Origin: Actinomycetota bacterium
GTDB lineage: Bacteria; Actinomycetota; Actinomycetes; Streptosporangiales; Streptosporangiaceae
DNA length: 5,306 nucleotides
NCBI GenBank assembly: GCA_003140115.1
Contig: PLIQ01000208.1
Coordinates: 1 to 5,306 of the forward strand
Reading direction: 5' to 3'
Part shown: positions 1-5,037 of the stretch, piece by piece
Layout: each line of letters opens with the position of its first letter
Numbering within the stretch: position 1 is the stretch's first letter
Made by a program: the position numbers and the translations under genes
Notes under the pieces: model-generated
Told to the model about the DNA's origin: nothing
The model's input: only the letters and a program-made list of their open reading frames with translations
Database searches by the model: none

Positions 1-24
1 CCGGCTTGCTCTCCGGCTTGCTCC
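1..24. repeat. Two 12-bp tandem units in the coaD 3' end
   Basis: CCGGCTTGCTCT at 1-12 is followed directly by CCGGCTTGCTCC at 13-24, one base different. On the coding strand this gives the repeated peptide Glu-Gln-Ala-Gly at the C-terminus of CoaD. The array may continue beyond the left edge of the window. Confidence 0.8.
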
Positions 25-497
25 TCAGCCAGGCGAGCCCGGAGCCGGACCAGGACCGGTTCGGGGACCAGCCCGCCGACGTCCCCGCCGTACCTCGTGA
101 TCTCCTTGACCAGGCTGGAGCTGAGGTAGGAGTACAGCGGGTTGGTGGTCATGAACAGGGTCTCGACCTTGGCCATGCGGTAGTTCATCTGGGCCATCTG
201 CATCTCGTACTCGAAATCGGTCACCGCCCGCAGGCCCTTGATCACGGCCGCGATCCCGTTGGCCGCGCAGAAGTCCACCAGCAGGCCGTGGAACCGGTCG
301 ATGGTGACGTTGCCGTAGTGAGCGGTCACCTCGCCGAGCATCTCGACCCGCTCGTCCACCGTGAACAGGCTGCGCTTGGTCACGTTGATCAGCACCGCCA
401 CGATCACCTCGTCGTACAGCCCGGACGCGCGGCTGATGATGTCGAGGTGCCCATTGGTGACGGGATCAAAGGAACCCGGACAGACGACGCGGTGCAC
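1..497 (-). CDS. coaD: Phosphopantetheine adenylyltransferase, 3' end cut by the window edge
   Basis: Cytoplasmic enzyme of coenzyme A synthesis that transfers AMP from ATP to 4'-phosphopantetheine, giving dephospho-CoA and pyrophosphate. The 165 residues visible show the nucleotidyltransferase signature near the N-terminus: GSFDP at 8-12 and the (T/H)xGH motif TNGH at 14-17. Lys41 lies in the conserved K-R-S-L-F stretch, KGLR is at 87-90 with the DFEYEMQMA helix behind it, and YSYLSSSLVKEI is at 122-133, a region that contacts ATP in this family. The GTG at 495-497 is chosen as start because it has a good ribosome binding site and puts the first motif where it lies in E. coli CoaD. Family members are about 159-165 residues, yet no stop is reached by the edge, so the tail (repeating Glu-Gln-Ala-Gly) is slightly long. 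It lies 15 nt after rsmD and is probably cotranscribed. Identification is firm; only the end is missing. Confidence 0.96.
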   Translation of the reverse strand, partial: MHRVVCPGSFDPVTNGHLDIISRASGLYDEVIVAVLINVTKRSLFTVDERVEMLGEVTAHYGNVTIDRFHGLLVDFCAANGIAAVIKGLRAVTDFEYEMQMAQMNYRMAKVETLFMTTNPLYSYLSSSLVKEITRYGGDVGGLVPEPVLVRLRARLAEEQAGEQA

Positions 498-506
498 GCG
501 ATGCCA

Positions 507-512
507 CCCCTT
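507..512 (-). promoter_or_regulatory. Ribosome binding site of coaD
   Basis: On the reverse strand AAGGGG starts directly after the rsmD TGA stop and lies 9 nt before the GTG chosen for coaD. It supports that start. The closeness to the rsmD stop suggests that ribosomes finishing rsmD help initiate coaD. Confidence 0.75.
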
Positions 513-1124
513 TCACGGTTCAGCGAGTTTATGCGGGTCCGGGCCGCTCGGGCCGCGGCCGTACCAGAAGGTCGCCTCACCGTACCGGCGGGCCCGGTCC
601 GCCGCGAAGCCCGCCGGCCAGTTGACCGGCCCGGACCGGGTGGCGCGCTCCACGATCACCAGCGCCTCCGGCGCCAGCCAGCCCCGGTCCGCGAGCGCCA
701 CGAGCATGCCGGATACCTCGTCGGCCACCAGTGCGTAGGGCGGGTCGGCGAAGACGATGTCGTACCGGCCGCGGTTGTCTCCTGAGAGGGCCGGCCCGCG
801 GGCCAGGACCCGTTCCACCCGGCCGGTGACCACCTCGGCGCCGGCCAGGCCGATCGCCTCGATGTTGTCCCGGATGACGCGGCCGGCCCGGGGCCCCGAT
901 TCCACCAGCAGCACGTGCTCGGCGCCGCGGGACAGGGCCTCCAGGCCGACCGCGCCGGATCCCGCGTACAGGTCGAGCACGCGCGCCCCGGCCAGCGAGC
1001 CCGTCATCGAGACGATGGTGGCGAACAGCCCTTCCCGGGCACGGTCGCTCGTCGGCCGGGTGCCCCGGCCGTCCGGGACGGCCAGCCGCCGCCCGCCCGC
1101 CGCACCGGCGATGACACGTGCCAC
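513..1124 (-). CDS. rsmD: 16S rRNA (guanine(966)-N2)-methyltransferase
   Basis: S-adenosylmethionine-dependent enzyme that methylates N2 of G966 (E. coli numbering) of 16S rRNA in the assembling small subunit. The 203 residues show the family pattern in order: RVIAGAAGGRRL at 3-14, RPTSDRAREGLF at 23-34, the SAM-binding motif I VLDLYAGSGAVGLEALSRGA at 49-68, an acidic residue in LLVES (72-76) expected to hold the ribose, the catalytic DPPY at 127-130, and the C-terminal YGEATFWY at 181-188. The GTG at 1122-1124 must be the start: a TAA lies in frame two codons upstream and the conserved RVIAG follows at once. No normally spaced ribosome binding site precedes it; a GAGG overlaps the start codon, so a leaderless mRNA is possible. 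It leads the rsmD-coaD pair. The usual upstream neighbour recG is 1.55 kb away, so the pair probably needs its own promoter. Confidence 0.95.
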   Translation of the reverse strand: MARVIAGAAGGRRLAVPDGRGTRPTSDRAREGLFATIVSMTGSLAGARVLDLYAGSGAVGLEALSRGAEHVLLVESGPRAGRVIRDNIEAIGLAGAEVVTGRVERVLARGPALSGDNRGRYDIVFADPPYALVADEVSGMLVALADRGWLAPEALVIVERATRSGPVNWPAGFAADRARRYGEATFWYGRGPSGPDPHKLAEP

Positions 1125-1145
1125 CTCTTAAGTGTGGGGCCTGCG

Positions 1146-1215
1146 GGTGATGTCGCGCCGCACCACGGCTTGTGAGCATTGCAACATCAACGTGCAGCCT
1201 CGTGCCGAAGACGGG
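1146..1215 (+). pseudogene. Degenerate 3'-end remnant of a PIN-toxin gene
   Basis: This stretch resembles the last 25 or so codons of the intact toxin gene 715 bp downstream. GGTGAT at 1146-1151 matches the Thr-Gly-Asp codons of the toxin. After a divergent part with a net 5-bp deletion, 1167-1201 matches 1882-1916 at 31 of 35 positions, including 20 identical bases. Weaker similarity continues past the point equal to the toxin stop, to about 1215. The deletion breaks the frame and the stop codon is replaced by GAA, so it cannot encode a working toxin end. I infer a relic of a second toxin-antitoxin copy. Chance similarity is unlikely for the 35-bp part but possible for the flanks. Confidence 0.5.
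1167..1201. repeat. 35-bp direct repeat, copy 1 (upstream of the antitoxin)
   Basis: It matches copy 2 at 1882-1916 at 31 of 35 positions without gaps. The last 20 bases, CAACATCAACGTGCAGCCTC at 1182-1201, are identical. The repeat offset of 715 bp covers the antitoxin promoter, the antitoxin and nearly all of the toxin. Confidence 0.9.
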
Positions 1216-1241
1216 CCGGCGGGTCACGCTGGCGGAGGGTT

Positions 1242-1265
1242 TCCTACCCGAGTAGGATAGCTAGC
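1242..1265 (+). promoter_or_regulatory. Promoter and likely autoregulatory operator of the toxin-antitoxin operon
   Basis: A perfect inverted repeat TCCTAC-CCGA-GTAGGA occupies 1242-1257. Its right arm overlaps the -10-like hexamer TAGGAT at 1253-1258. A convincing -35 box is not seen. If TAGGAT is the -10 element, transcription would start at about 1265, giving a leaderless antitoxin mRNA whose first codon is the GTG at 1266. Alternatively AGGA at 1254-1257 could act as a ribosome binding site 8 nt before that GTG. A second palindrome, GCTAGC at 1260-1265, abuts the start. Ribbon-helix-helix antitoxins usually repress their own operon by binding such short palindromes, which makes this the expected operator. 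Confidence 0.6.
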
Positions 1266-1514
1266 GTGGCTAAGCTCTCGGTCAGCCTTCCGGACGATCT
1301 GGTCCAGGATCTTCGAGACGCGGCTCACGATAACGTGAGCGCGTTCGTCACGGCTGCGGTCCGCCACGAGCTCGACCGCCGGCGCTTGTTCGCCTTCGTC
1401 GACGAGTTGACCGACGAGCTGGGTCCGGTCGATGAAGCCGAGGTAGCGAGGTACAGCGAACTGTTCGCCGGCGCCGCGGCGGTAACGGCAGAGCGCAAGA
1501 CTGCATCCCGATGA
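1266..1514 (+). CDS. Ribbon-helix-helix antitoxin of a VapBC-like toxin-antitoxin pair
   Basis: Predicted 82-residue antitoxin that should bind and neutralise the PIN toxin encoded directly downstream and repress the shared operon. Residues 3-17 (KLSVSLPDDLVQDLR) fit the DNA-contacting beta strand and first helix of a MetJ/Arc/CopG-type fold, with the typical SLPDDL turn. Residues 23-41 (NVSAFVTAAVRHELDRRRL) fit the second helix. The acidic part from about 44 to 68 is the likely toxin-binding segment. The frame is open upstream to a TTG at 1179, but the GTG at 1266 is preferred: it puts the strand at the N-terminus as in the family and lies next to the operator-like palindrome. Its stop overlaps the toxin start as ATGA, so translation is probably coupled. 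Codon use is looser in the third position than in recG, which hints at acquisition. The exact subfamily is not identified. Confidence 0.85.
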   Translation: MAKLSVSLPDDLVQDLRDAAHDNVSAFVTAAVRHELDRRRLFAFVDELTDELGPVDEAEVARYSELFAGAAAVTAERKTASR

Positions 1515-1924
1515 CAGCCCTGGTCCTGGACACCCGGGCGCTGGAGGTCGTAGCCGACCCGAAGGCGGACAGCTCGGCGGCGCGGCACATGCGTGACATG
1601 CTCGCTTCGGCGGCCCGGATGGGAATACCGGTCCGGGTGCCTACCGCGGTGCTAGCCGAGGCATACCGCGGCATTCCGGCAGACGCCGCGTTCGATCGCG
1701 TGCTGGCCCGCGGCATCCGGCCGTTCACGACGGGGCAGGCCGCGGCGCGGCTAGCGGGCGGCCTCCGGTATCGCGATCGGCTGGACTCATGTCATACCGT
1801 CGACGCCCTCGTCATCGCGACCGCGATTCGCCTCGGTGGCGGCATCGTCGCGACCGGTGATCCCGATGACCTGCGATCTTTGGCTCGGGAGCAGTCCAAC
1901 ATCAACGTGCAGCCTCTGGCCTGA
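1511..1924 (+). CDS. PIN-domain toxin, VapC-like ribonuclease
   Basis: Predicted 137-residue toxin; PIN toxins of type II systems are Mg2+-dependent RNases that usually cut tRNA or rRNA and stop translation. The acidic residues expected for the active site are all visible: Asp7 in VLDTRAL, Glu50 in PTAVLAEAYRG, Asp98 in TVDALVIATA, and Asp117 in ATGDPDDL with Asp119/120 beside it. Length and motif spacing match small VapC-like PIN proteins of actinomycetes, so the gene looks intact and active. The RNA target cannot be read from the sequence. Its ATG overlaps the antitoxin stop by 4 nt, the usual arrangement. The last codons (Ser-Asn-Ile-Asn-Val-Gln-Pro) lie in the direct repeat that recurs before the antitoxin. 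The pair is opposite in orientation to the neighbouring housekeeping genes. Confidence 0.88.
   Translation: MTALVLDTRALEVVADPKADSSAARHMRDMLASAARMGIPVRVPTAVLAEAYRGIPADAAFDRVLARGIRPFTTGQAAARLAGGLRYRDRLDSCHTVDALVIATAIRLGGGIVATGDPDDLRSLAREQSNINVQPLA
1882..1916. repeat. 35-bp direct repeat, copy 2 (toxin 3' end)
   Basis: Second copy of the repeat, inside the toxin gene and ending 8 bp before its last base. Copy 1 lies at 1167-1201. Weaker similarity runs past the toxin stop to about 1930, so the repeat is not limited to coding sequence. Confidence 0.9.
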
Positions 1925-1933
1925 GACTGGGCC

Positions 1934-1950
1934 GCCCCGGCTGGTGGGGC
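1934..1950 (+). terminator. Weak hairpin after the toxin gene
   Basis: GCCCC at 1934-1938 and GGGGC at 1946-1950 can form a 5-bp stem with a 7-nt loop, starting 10 nt after the toxin stop. There is no run of T after it. Actinomycete terminators often lack one, but a 5-bp GC stem is also easy to find by chance in such DNA. Confidence 0.3.
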
Positions 1951-2285
1951 TAGAGTCCTGGGCTATCCGTGTCACGGCTGGTCGGTAGGGGTCTGCGTGA
2001 TCAACGGTGCCGCGGGCGAGATCGGCCAGCCCGGGTGCTGGGATGAAAATTTCGAAATGCACGAGGTTGCCGCGCTCCGCGATTCGAGGCCGGTTGTATC
2101 CGGATCACCTATTTGCCTATTGACGGCAGTCCGGGGGCGGTCGGCCCGGTGCGGGTCGGTGGGCCATCGGGCGCGCTAGAGAGCTTGTAACGCGAGTGCC
2201 GGGGGGCGTGGCGTCAGTTATCTTCTGGTGCTGTGTGTTGCGGCAGGGCGTGCGGGGCCCGGCATCTCCCTGGCTCCCGGCCCGG

Positions 2286-2464
2286 CCCGCAGCCGCCCCG
2301 ACGCCACTCCCTCACCAGTTAGCTCGCCAGTTCCATTAACGCGGAGGATCTGGCTTAAGCGGAGACTTTGGGCAACTCCAGCTGCCCGGATCTTCCACGT
2401 AAGCCGGATGCTCCGCGTTGATGGGGCGGCTGGGGCTGGCGAGGAGGGATGGCGGGGATGCGGG
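2286..2464. repeat. 179-bp imperfect palindrome with a 92-nt core hairpin
   Basis: The core is two 42-nt arms, 2333-2374 and 2383-2424, separated by an 8-nt loop (2375-2382). The arms pair at 32 of 42 positions without a gap, including nine consecutive pairs AACGCGGAG/CTCCGCGTT. Five of the ten mismatches become G-U pairs in a forward-strand RNA. Outside the core, further complementary blocks follow in order: CTCGCCAG 2323-2330 with 2436-2443, TCCCTC 2308-2313 with 2444-2449, GCCA 2303-2306 with 2450-2453, CCCC 2296-2299 with 2454-2457, and CCCGCA 2286-2291 with 2459-2464, with bulges between them. It lies between convergent genes. It could be a structured RNA, a transcription barrier, or a small non-coding mobile element of MITE type; I see no target-site duplication and match no known family. 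Confidence 0.8.
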
Positions 2465-2475
2465 CGCAGCCGAAC

Positions 2476-2607
2476 GGGGTGAGGGCAGGCAGGGCAGGGC
2501 GGCCAGGTTGGGGCGGGCAGGGCGGGCCCGTGGGCGGCGGTTACCCGTGGGGGCGGCCAATCACTAGTAAGCCACCGGGGTGAAGGGGCGACTGGGGGCT
2601 GGAGGGG
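2476..2607 (+). other. Cluster of G-quadruplex-type motifs on the forward strand
   Basis: Three sets of four G-runs fit the quadruplex pattern with short loops. At 2476-2499 the runs are at 2476, 2483, 2492 and 2497. At 2510-2526 four runs are separated by loops of only 1, 2 and 1 nt, the strongest candidate. At 2577-2607 the runs are at 2577, 2585, 2594 and 2604. The complementary strand, which is the 3' trailer of recG mRNA, is correspondingly rich in C and poor in G, a composition favoured by Rho. Whether any structure forms is unknown. Confidence 0.55.
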
Positions 2608-2628
2608 CCGGCGCGGGCTCGGGGGTCT

Positions 2629-2678
2629 CGCGCTCGCGCTCGGGCGCGGGCGCGGGCGCGGGCTTGCGGGCGCGGGCT
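2629..2678. repeat. Hexamer tandem repeats directly after recG
   Basis: The stretch is built from six-base units: CGCTCG twice at 2631-2642, GGCGCG three times at 2643-2660, then variants including CGGGCG and CGGGCT up to the recG stop. Such a simple GC-only array is prone to length change by slippage. It begins right at the 3' side of the recG stop codon. Confidence 0.75.
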
Positions 2679-4988
2679 TCAGGTCTTGTCTAGGTATTCG
2701 GCTTGGACGCCTAGGAGGTCCTCGATGGCGGCGCGGAGGGCGGGGTGGCGGGCCAGGTCCGGGTCGGCCGAGACGATGGCAGTGGCCTCGGTGCGGGCCT
2801 GGCCGATCAGGTCCTCGTCTTTGAGCAGCTGGAGCAGGCGCAGGCTGGAGTGACGGCCGGCCTGGGCGGCGCCGAGCACGTCGCCCTCCCGGCGCTGCTC
2901 GAGGTCCAGGCGGGACAGCTGGAACCCGTCCAGGGTGGCGGCCACCGCGTCGAGCCGCTCCCGGGCCGGGCTGGCCGGGGGCGCCTCGCTGACCAGCAGG
3001 CACAGCCCCGGCGCGGCGCCGCGGCCGACCCGGCCGCGGAGCTGGTGCAGCTGGGACACGCCGAACCGCTCGGCGTCCATGATGACCATCACGGTCGCGT
3101 TCGGGACGTCGACCCCGACCTCGATCACGGTCGTCGCCACCAGGACGTCGATCTCGCCGGCGGAGAACGCGCGCATCACCCGGTCCTTCTCGTCCGGGTG
3201 CAGCCGACCGTGCAGGATGCCCAGCCGCAGGCCGGCCAGCGGGCCGGCGTCCAGCGTCGCGGCCACGTCGAGGACCGACAGGGGCTGCCGCCGGCCGACG
3301 TTGGTGATGCTGCGCGGAACGCCGTGGCTCAGGTCGACGGTGGTCGGCTCCATGTTGGCGAAGTCATCCGCGTCGGGGTAGGCGGCATCGCCGGGATCGG
3401 GGTCGTCGGGATCGGGGTCGTCGGAATCGGGGCCGTCGCCGATGCGCGGGCACACCACGTAGGCCTGCCGGCCGCGCTCGACCTCCTCCTTGACCCGGGC
3501 CCAGGCCCGCTCCAGGAAGTGCGGCTTGTCGGCGGCGGGCACCACGTGCGTGGCGATCGCCGAACGCCCGGCGGGCAGCTCGGTCAGCGTCGAGGTCTCC
3601 AGGTCCCCGTACACGGTCATGGCCACCGTCCTGGGGATCGGCGTGGCCGTCATGACCAGCACGTGCGGCCGGTTGTCCGCCGCCTTGGCGCGCAGCGCGT
3701 CGCGCTGCTCGACGCCGAACCGGTGCTGCTCGTCGATGACCACCAGGCCCAGGTCGGCGAACTGGACCCGCTCCTCGAGCAGGGCGTGCGTGCCGATCAC
3801 GACCCCGGCGTCGCCGGTGAACACGTCGGACAGGGCCGCGCGTCGGGCACCGGCGCTGACCGACCCGGTGAGCAGCGCCACCCCGGTCGCGTAATCGGCG
3901 CCGCCCAACTGGCCGCGCCGGGCCAGCGGGCCGAGCATCGCGGTGACCGACCGGTAGTGCTGCTGGGCCAGGACTTCGGTCGGGGCCAGCAGCGCGGCCT
4001 GCCCGCCCGCGTCGACCACCTGGAGCATGGCCCGGATCGCGATCACCGTCTTGCCCGAGCCGACCTCGCCCTGCAGCAGCCGGTGCATCGGGTGGGCGCA
4101 GGCCAGGTCGTTCGCGATGGTCTCGCCCACTGCCACCTGGCCGGCGGTGAGAGTGAACGGCAGCTGTGCGTCGAACTCGTCGGCGATGCCGTCCGGCACG
4201 TGCGGGCGGGGCATGGCCGGCAGGGCGGCGGCCGCCATCCGGCGCTGGGCCAGCGCGGCCTGCAGCATGAACGCCTCGTCCCACTTGAGCCGCTCGACCG
4301 CGCGCTTGCGGTCGGCCCAGTCCAGCGGGCGGTGAATGGCCCGGATGGCCTCGGCCCGCCCGTACAGCCCGTACCGTTCCCGGATCTCGGCGGGCAGCGG
4401 GTCCTCCCCCGTGTCCAGGGGATCCAGGATGGCCTTGACCGACCGGGCGATGACCCACGAGCTGACCTTGGCGGTGGCCGGGTAGACGGGGATCAGCTCG
4501 GTGGCGAACTCGGCGGCCAGCTCGGGGGTGAGGTCGGCGTTGGGCGGGGCCCCGGGCAGCACCTCGTACTCCGGGTGGACGAGCTGGAGCCGGCCGCGGA
4601 AGCTGGACACGGTGCCCGCGAACATGCCGACCATGCCGGTCACGAGGTTCTTCCGGAAGCCGTACTCGGCCCGGGTCGTCCGGAAGAAGAAGGTCAGCAT
4701 CAGCTTGGCGCGGTCGTCGGTGATGATCACCTCGCCCCGCGCGCGGAAGTTGCGATTGGGCATCTGCTGCACGCTGACGTGATCGACGCGGGCCAGCACG
4801 GTGACGTGGTCGCCCTCGCGCAGGCTGGACAGGTCGGTGAGCTCGCCGCGGGAGTAGTAGCGCCGCGGGTAGTACCGCAGCAGGTCGCCGACCGTGGTCA
4901 TGCCGAGGGCGTTCTCGAGCGCCTTGCCGGTCTTGGGACCCAGCGCCCGGGTCAGCGGTTCGCGGAGCGTGGTCACACCTGGCAGCAT
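2679..4988 (-). CDS. recG: ATP-dependent DNA helicase RecG
   Basis: Monomeric helicase that moves branched DNA at stalled forks, D-loops, R-loops and Holliday junctions. The 769 residues show the N-terminal wedge with an OB-type fold (about 55-145, containing NFRARGEVIITDD), then the full helicase set: Q-like FTLTAGQ 278-284, Walker A GEVGSGKT 307-314, motif Ia APTEVLAQQH 335-344, DEQHRFG 419-425, TATPIPRT 447-454, motif V ATTVIEVGVDVPNAT 618-632 and motif VI QLHQLRGRVGRG 646-657. The ATG at 4988 is preferred over a TTG at 5006 because the N-terminus then matches relatives in length; a GTG at 4976 is possible. No clear ribosome binding site is seen. The protein is longer than E. coli RecG (693), partly through an Asp/Pro-rich insertion at about 517-546, between YVVCPRI and the second-lobe motifs. 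It is transcribed divergently from rpmB. Confidence 0.96.
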   Translation of the reverse strand: MLPGVTTLREPLTRALGPKTGKALENALGMTTVGDLLRYYPRRYYSRGELTDLSSLREGDHVTVLARVDHVSVQQMPNRNFRARGEVIITDDRAKLMLTFFFRTTRAEYGFRKNLVTGMVGMFAGTVSSFRGRLQLVHPEYEVLPGAPPNADLTPELAAEFATELIPVYPATAKVSSWVIARSVKAILDPLDTGEDPLPAEIRERYGLYGRAEAIRAIHRPLDWADRKRAVERLKWDEAFMLQAALAQRRMAAAALPAMPRPHVPDGIADEFDAQLPFTLTAGQVAVGETIANDLACAHPMHRLLQGEVGSGKTVIAIRAMLQVVDAGGQAALLAPTEVLAQQHYRSVTAMLGPLARRGQLGGADYATGVALLTGSVSAGARRAALSDVFTGDAGVVIGTHALLEERVQFADLGLVVIDEQHRFGVEQRDALRAKAADNRPHVLVMTATPIPRTVAMTVYGDLETSTLTELPAGRSAIATHVVPAADKPHFLERAWARVKEEVERGRQAYVVCPRIGDGPDSDDPDPDDPDPGDAAYPDADDFANMEPTTVDLSHGVPRSITNVGRRQPLSVLDVAATLDAGPLAGLRLGILHGRLHPDEKDRVMRAFSAGEIDVLVATTVIEVGVDVPNATVMVIMDAERFGVSQLHQLRGRVGRGAAPGLCLLVSEAPPASPARERLDAVAATLDGFQLSRLDLEQRREGDVLGAAQAGRHSSLRLLQLLKDEDLIGQARTEATAIVSADPDLARHPALRAAIEDLLGVQAEYLDKT
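3393..3437 (-). repeat. Three 15-bp tandem units inside recG
   Basis: Units at 3393-3407 and 3408-3422 are identical (GGGATCGGGGTCGTC on the forward strand). The unit at 3423-3437 differs at two positions. They encode Asp-Asp-Pro-Asp-Pro repeats in the acidic insertion of RecG. The unit length is a multiple of three, so copy-number change would keep the frame. Confidence 0.92.
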
Positions 4989-5031
4989 AGAAGGGCCCGG
5001 TGACAAGTTCGCGTACGCCGGGAGCTTCGGG

Positions 5032-5037
5032 TAGGCT
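5032..5037 (+). promoter_or_regulatory. Possible -10 box of the rpmB promoter
   Basis: TAGGCT fits the TANNNT pattern common in actinomycete promoters and lies in the 109-bp gap between the divergent recG and rpmB starts. It would give a leader of about 54 nt. No -35 box stands out at the right distance, so the call is tentative. No comparable element is clear for recG on the other strand. Confidence 0.35.

Larger units (their letters stand above)
1925..2678. other. 754-bp gene-free region between convergent toxin and recG genes
   Basis: No open frame here has convincing codon bias, motifs or family resemblance. The left part, to about 2280, is mixed in composition, with short AT-richer islets: a 10-bp palindrome ATTTCGAAAT at 2049-2058, ATCCGGAT at 2098-2105, and CCTATT twice at 2108-2121. 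A 60-codon frame from GTG 1997, with AGGGG 5 nt upstream, is the only small gene candidate and is weak. The middle holds the large palindrome. From about 2425 to 2678 the forward strand is strongly G-rich. The stretch may contain decayed genes that I cannot recognise. Confidence 0.6.

Noticed and set aside
6..785. Open frame of 259 codons on the forward strand over coaD and rsmD
   Set aside because: It crosses two well-identified reverse-strand genes and their junction. It has no recognisable domain.
1787..2062. Reverse-strand frame of 91 codons starting at 2062
   Set aside because: More than half lies opposite the toxin gene. Codon bias is poor, no ribosome binding site is seen, and the product is not recognised.
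2120..2125. TTGACG as a -35 promoter element
   Set aside because: No -10-like hexamer lies 16-19 bp downstream in the GC-rich sequence.
2333..2424. Integron attC-like site, suggested by AAC and GTT at symmetric places in the palindrome
   Set aside because: The flanking bases do not fit the RYYYAAC and GTTRRRY core sites. The pairing continues beyond them, and there is no integron integrase or cassette array.
2286..2464. 6S-type regulatory RNA
   Set aside because: The overall long-hairpin shape is similar, but I do not see the large symmetric central bubble, and no promoter is clear. It is kept only as a generic structured-RNA possibility.
2218..3003. Reverse-strand frame of 261 codons running from inside recG into the repeat region
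   Set aside because: A shifted frame of recG that stays open through the C-rich trailer. Its Pro/Arg/Ala-rich product reflects composition, not a protein family.
3393..3437. CRISPR-like short repeats
   Set aside because: The units are 15 bp, directly adjacent without spacers, and lie in frame within recG.
2745..5003. A 752-codon open frame on the forward strand, opposite recG
   Set aside because: It mirrors recG almost end to end. In GC-rich DNA with G or C in third positions the opposite strand is often free of stops. The product is a low-complexity Gly/Val/His/Arg-rich string with no family motif, while recG has every helicase motif.
4989..5006. Longer RecG starting at the TTG at 5006
   Set aside because: The extra six residues have no counterpart in relatives, and no ribosome binding site favours the TTG over the ATG at 4988.
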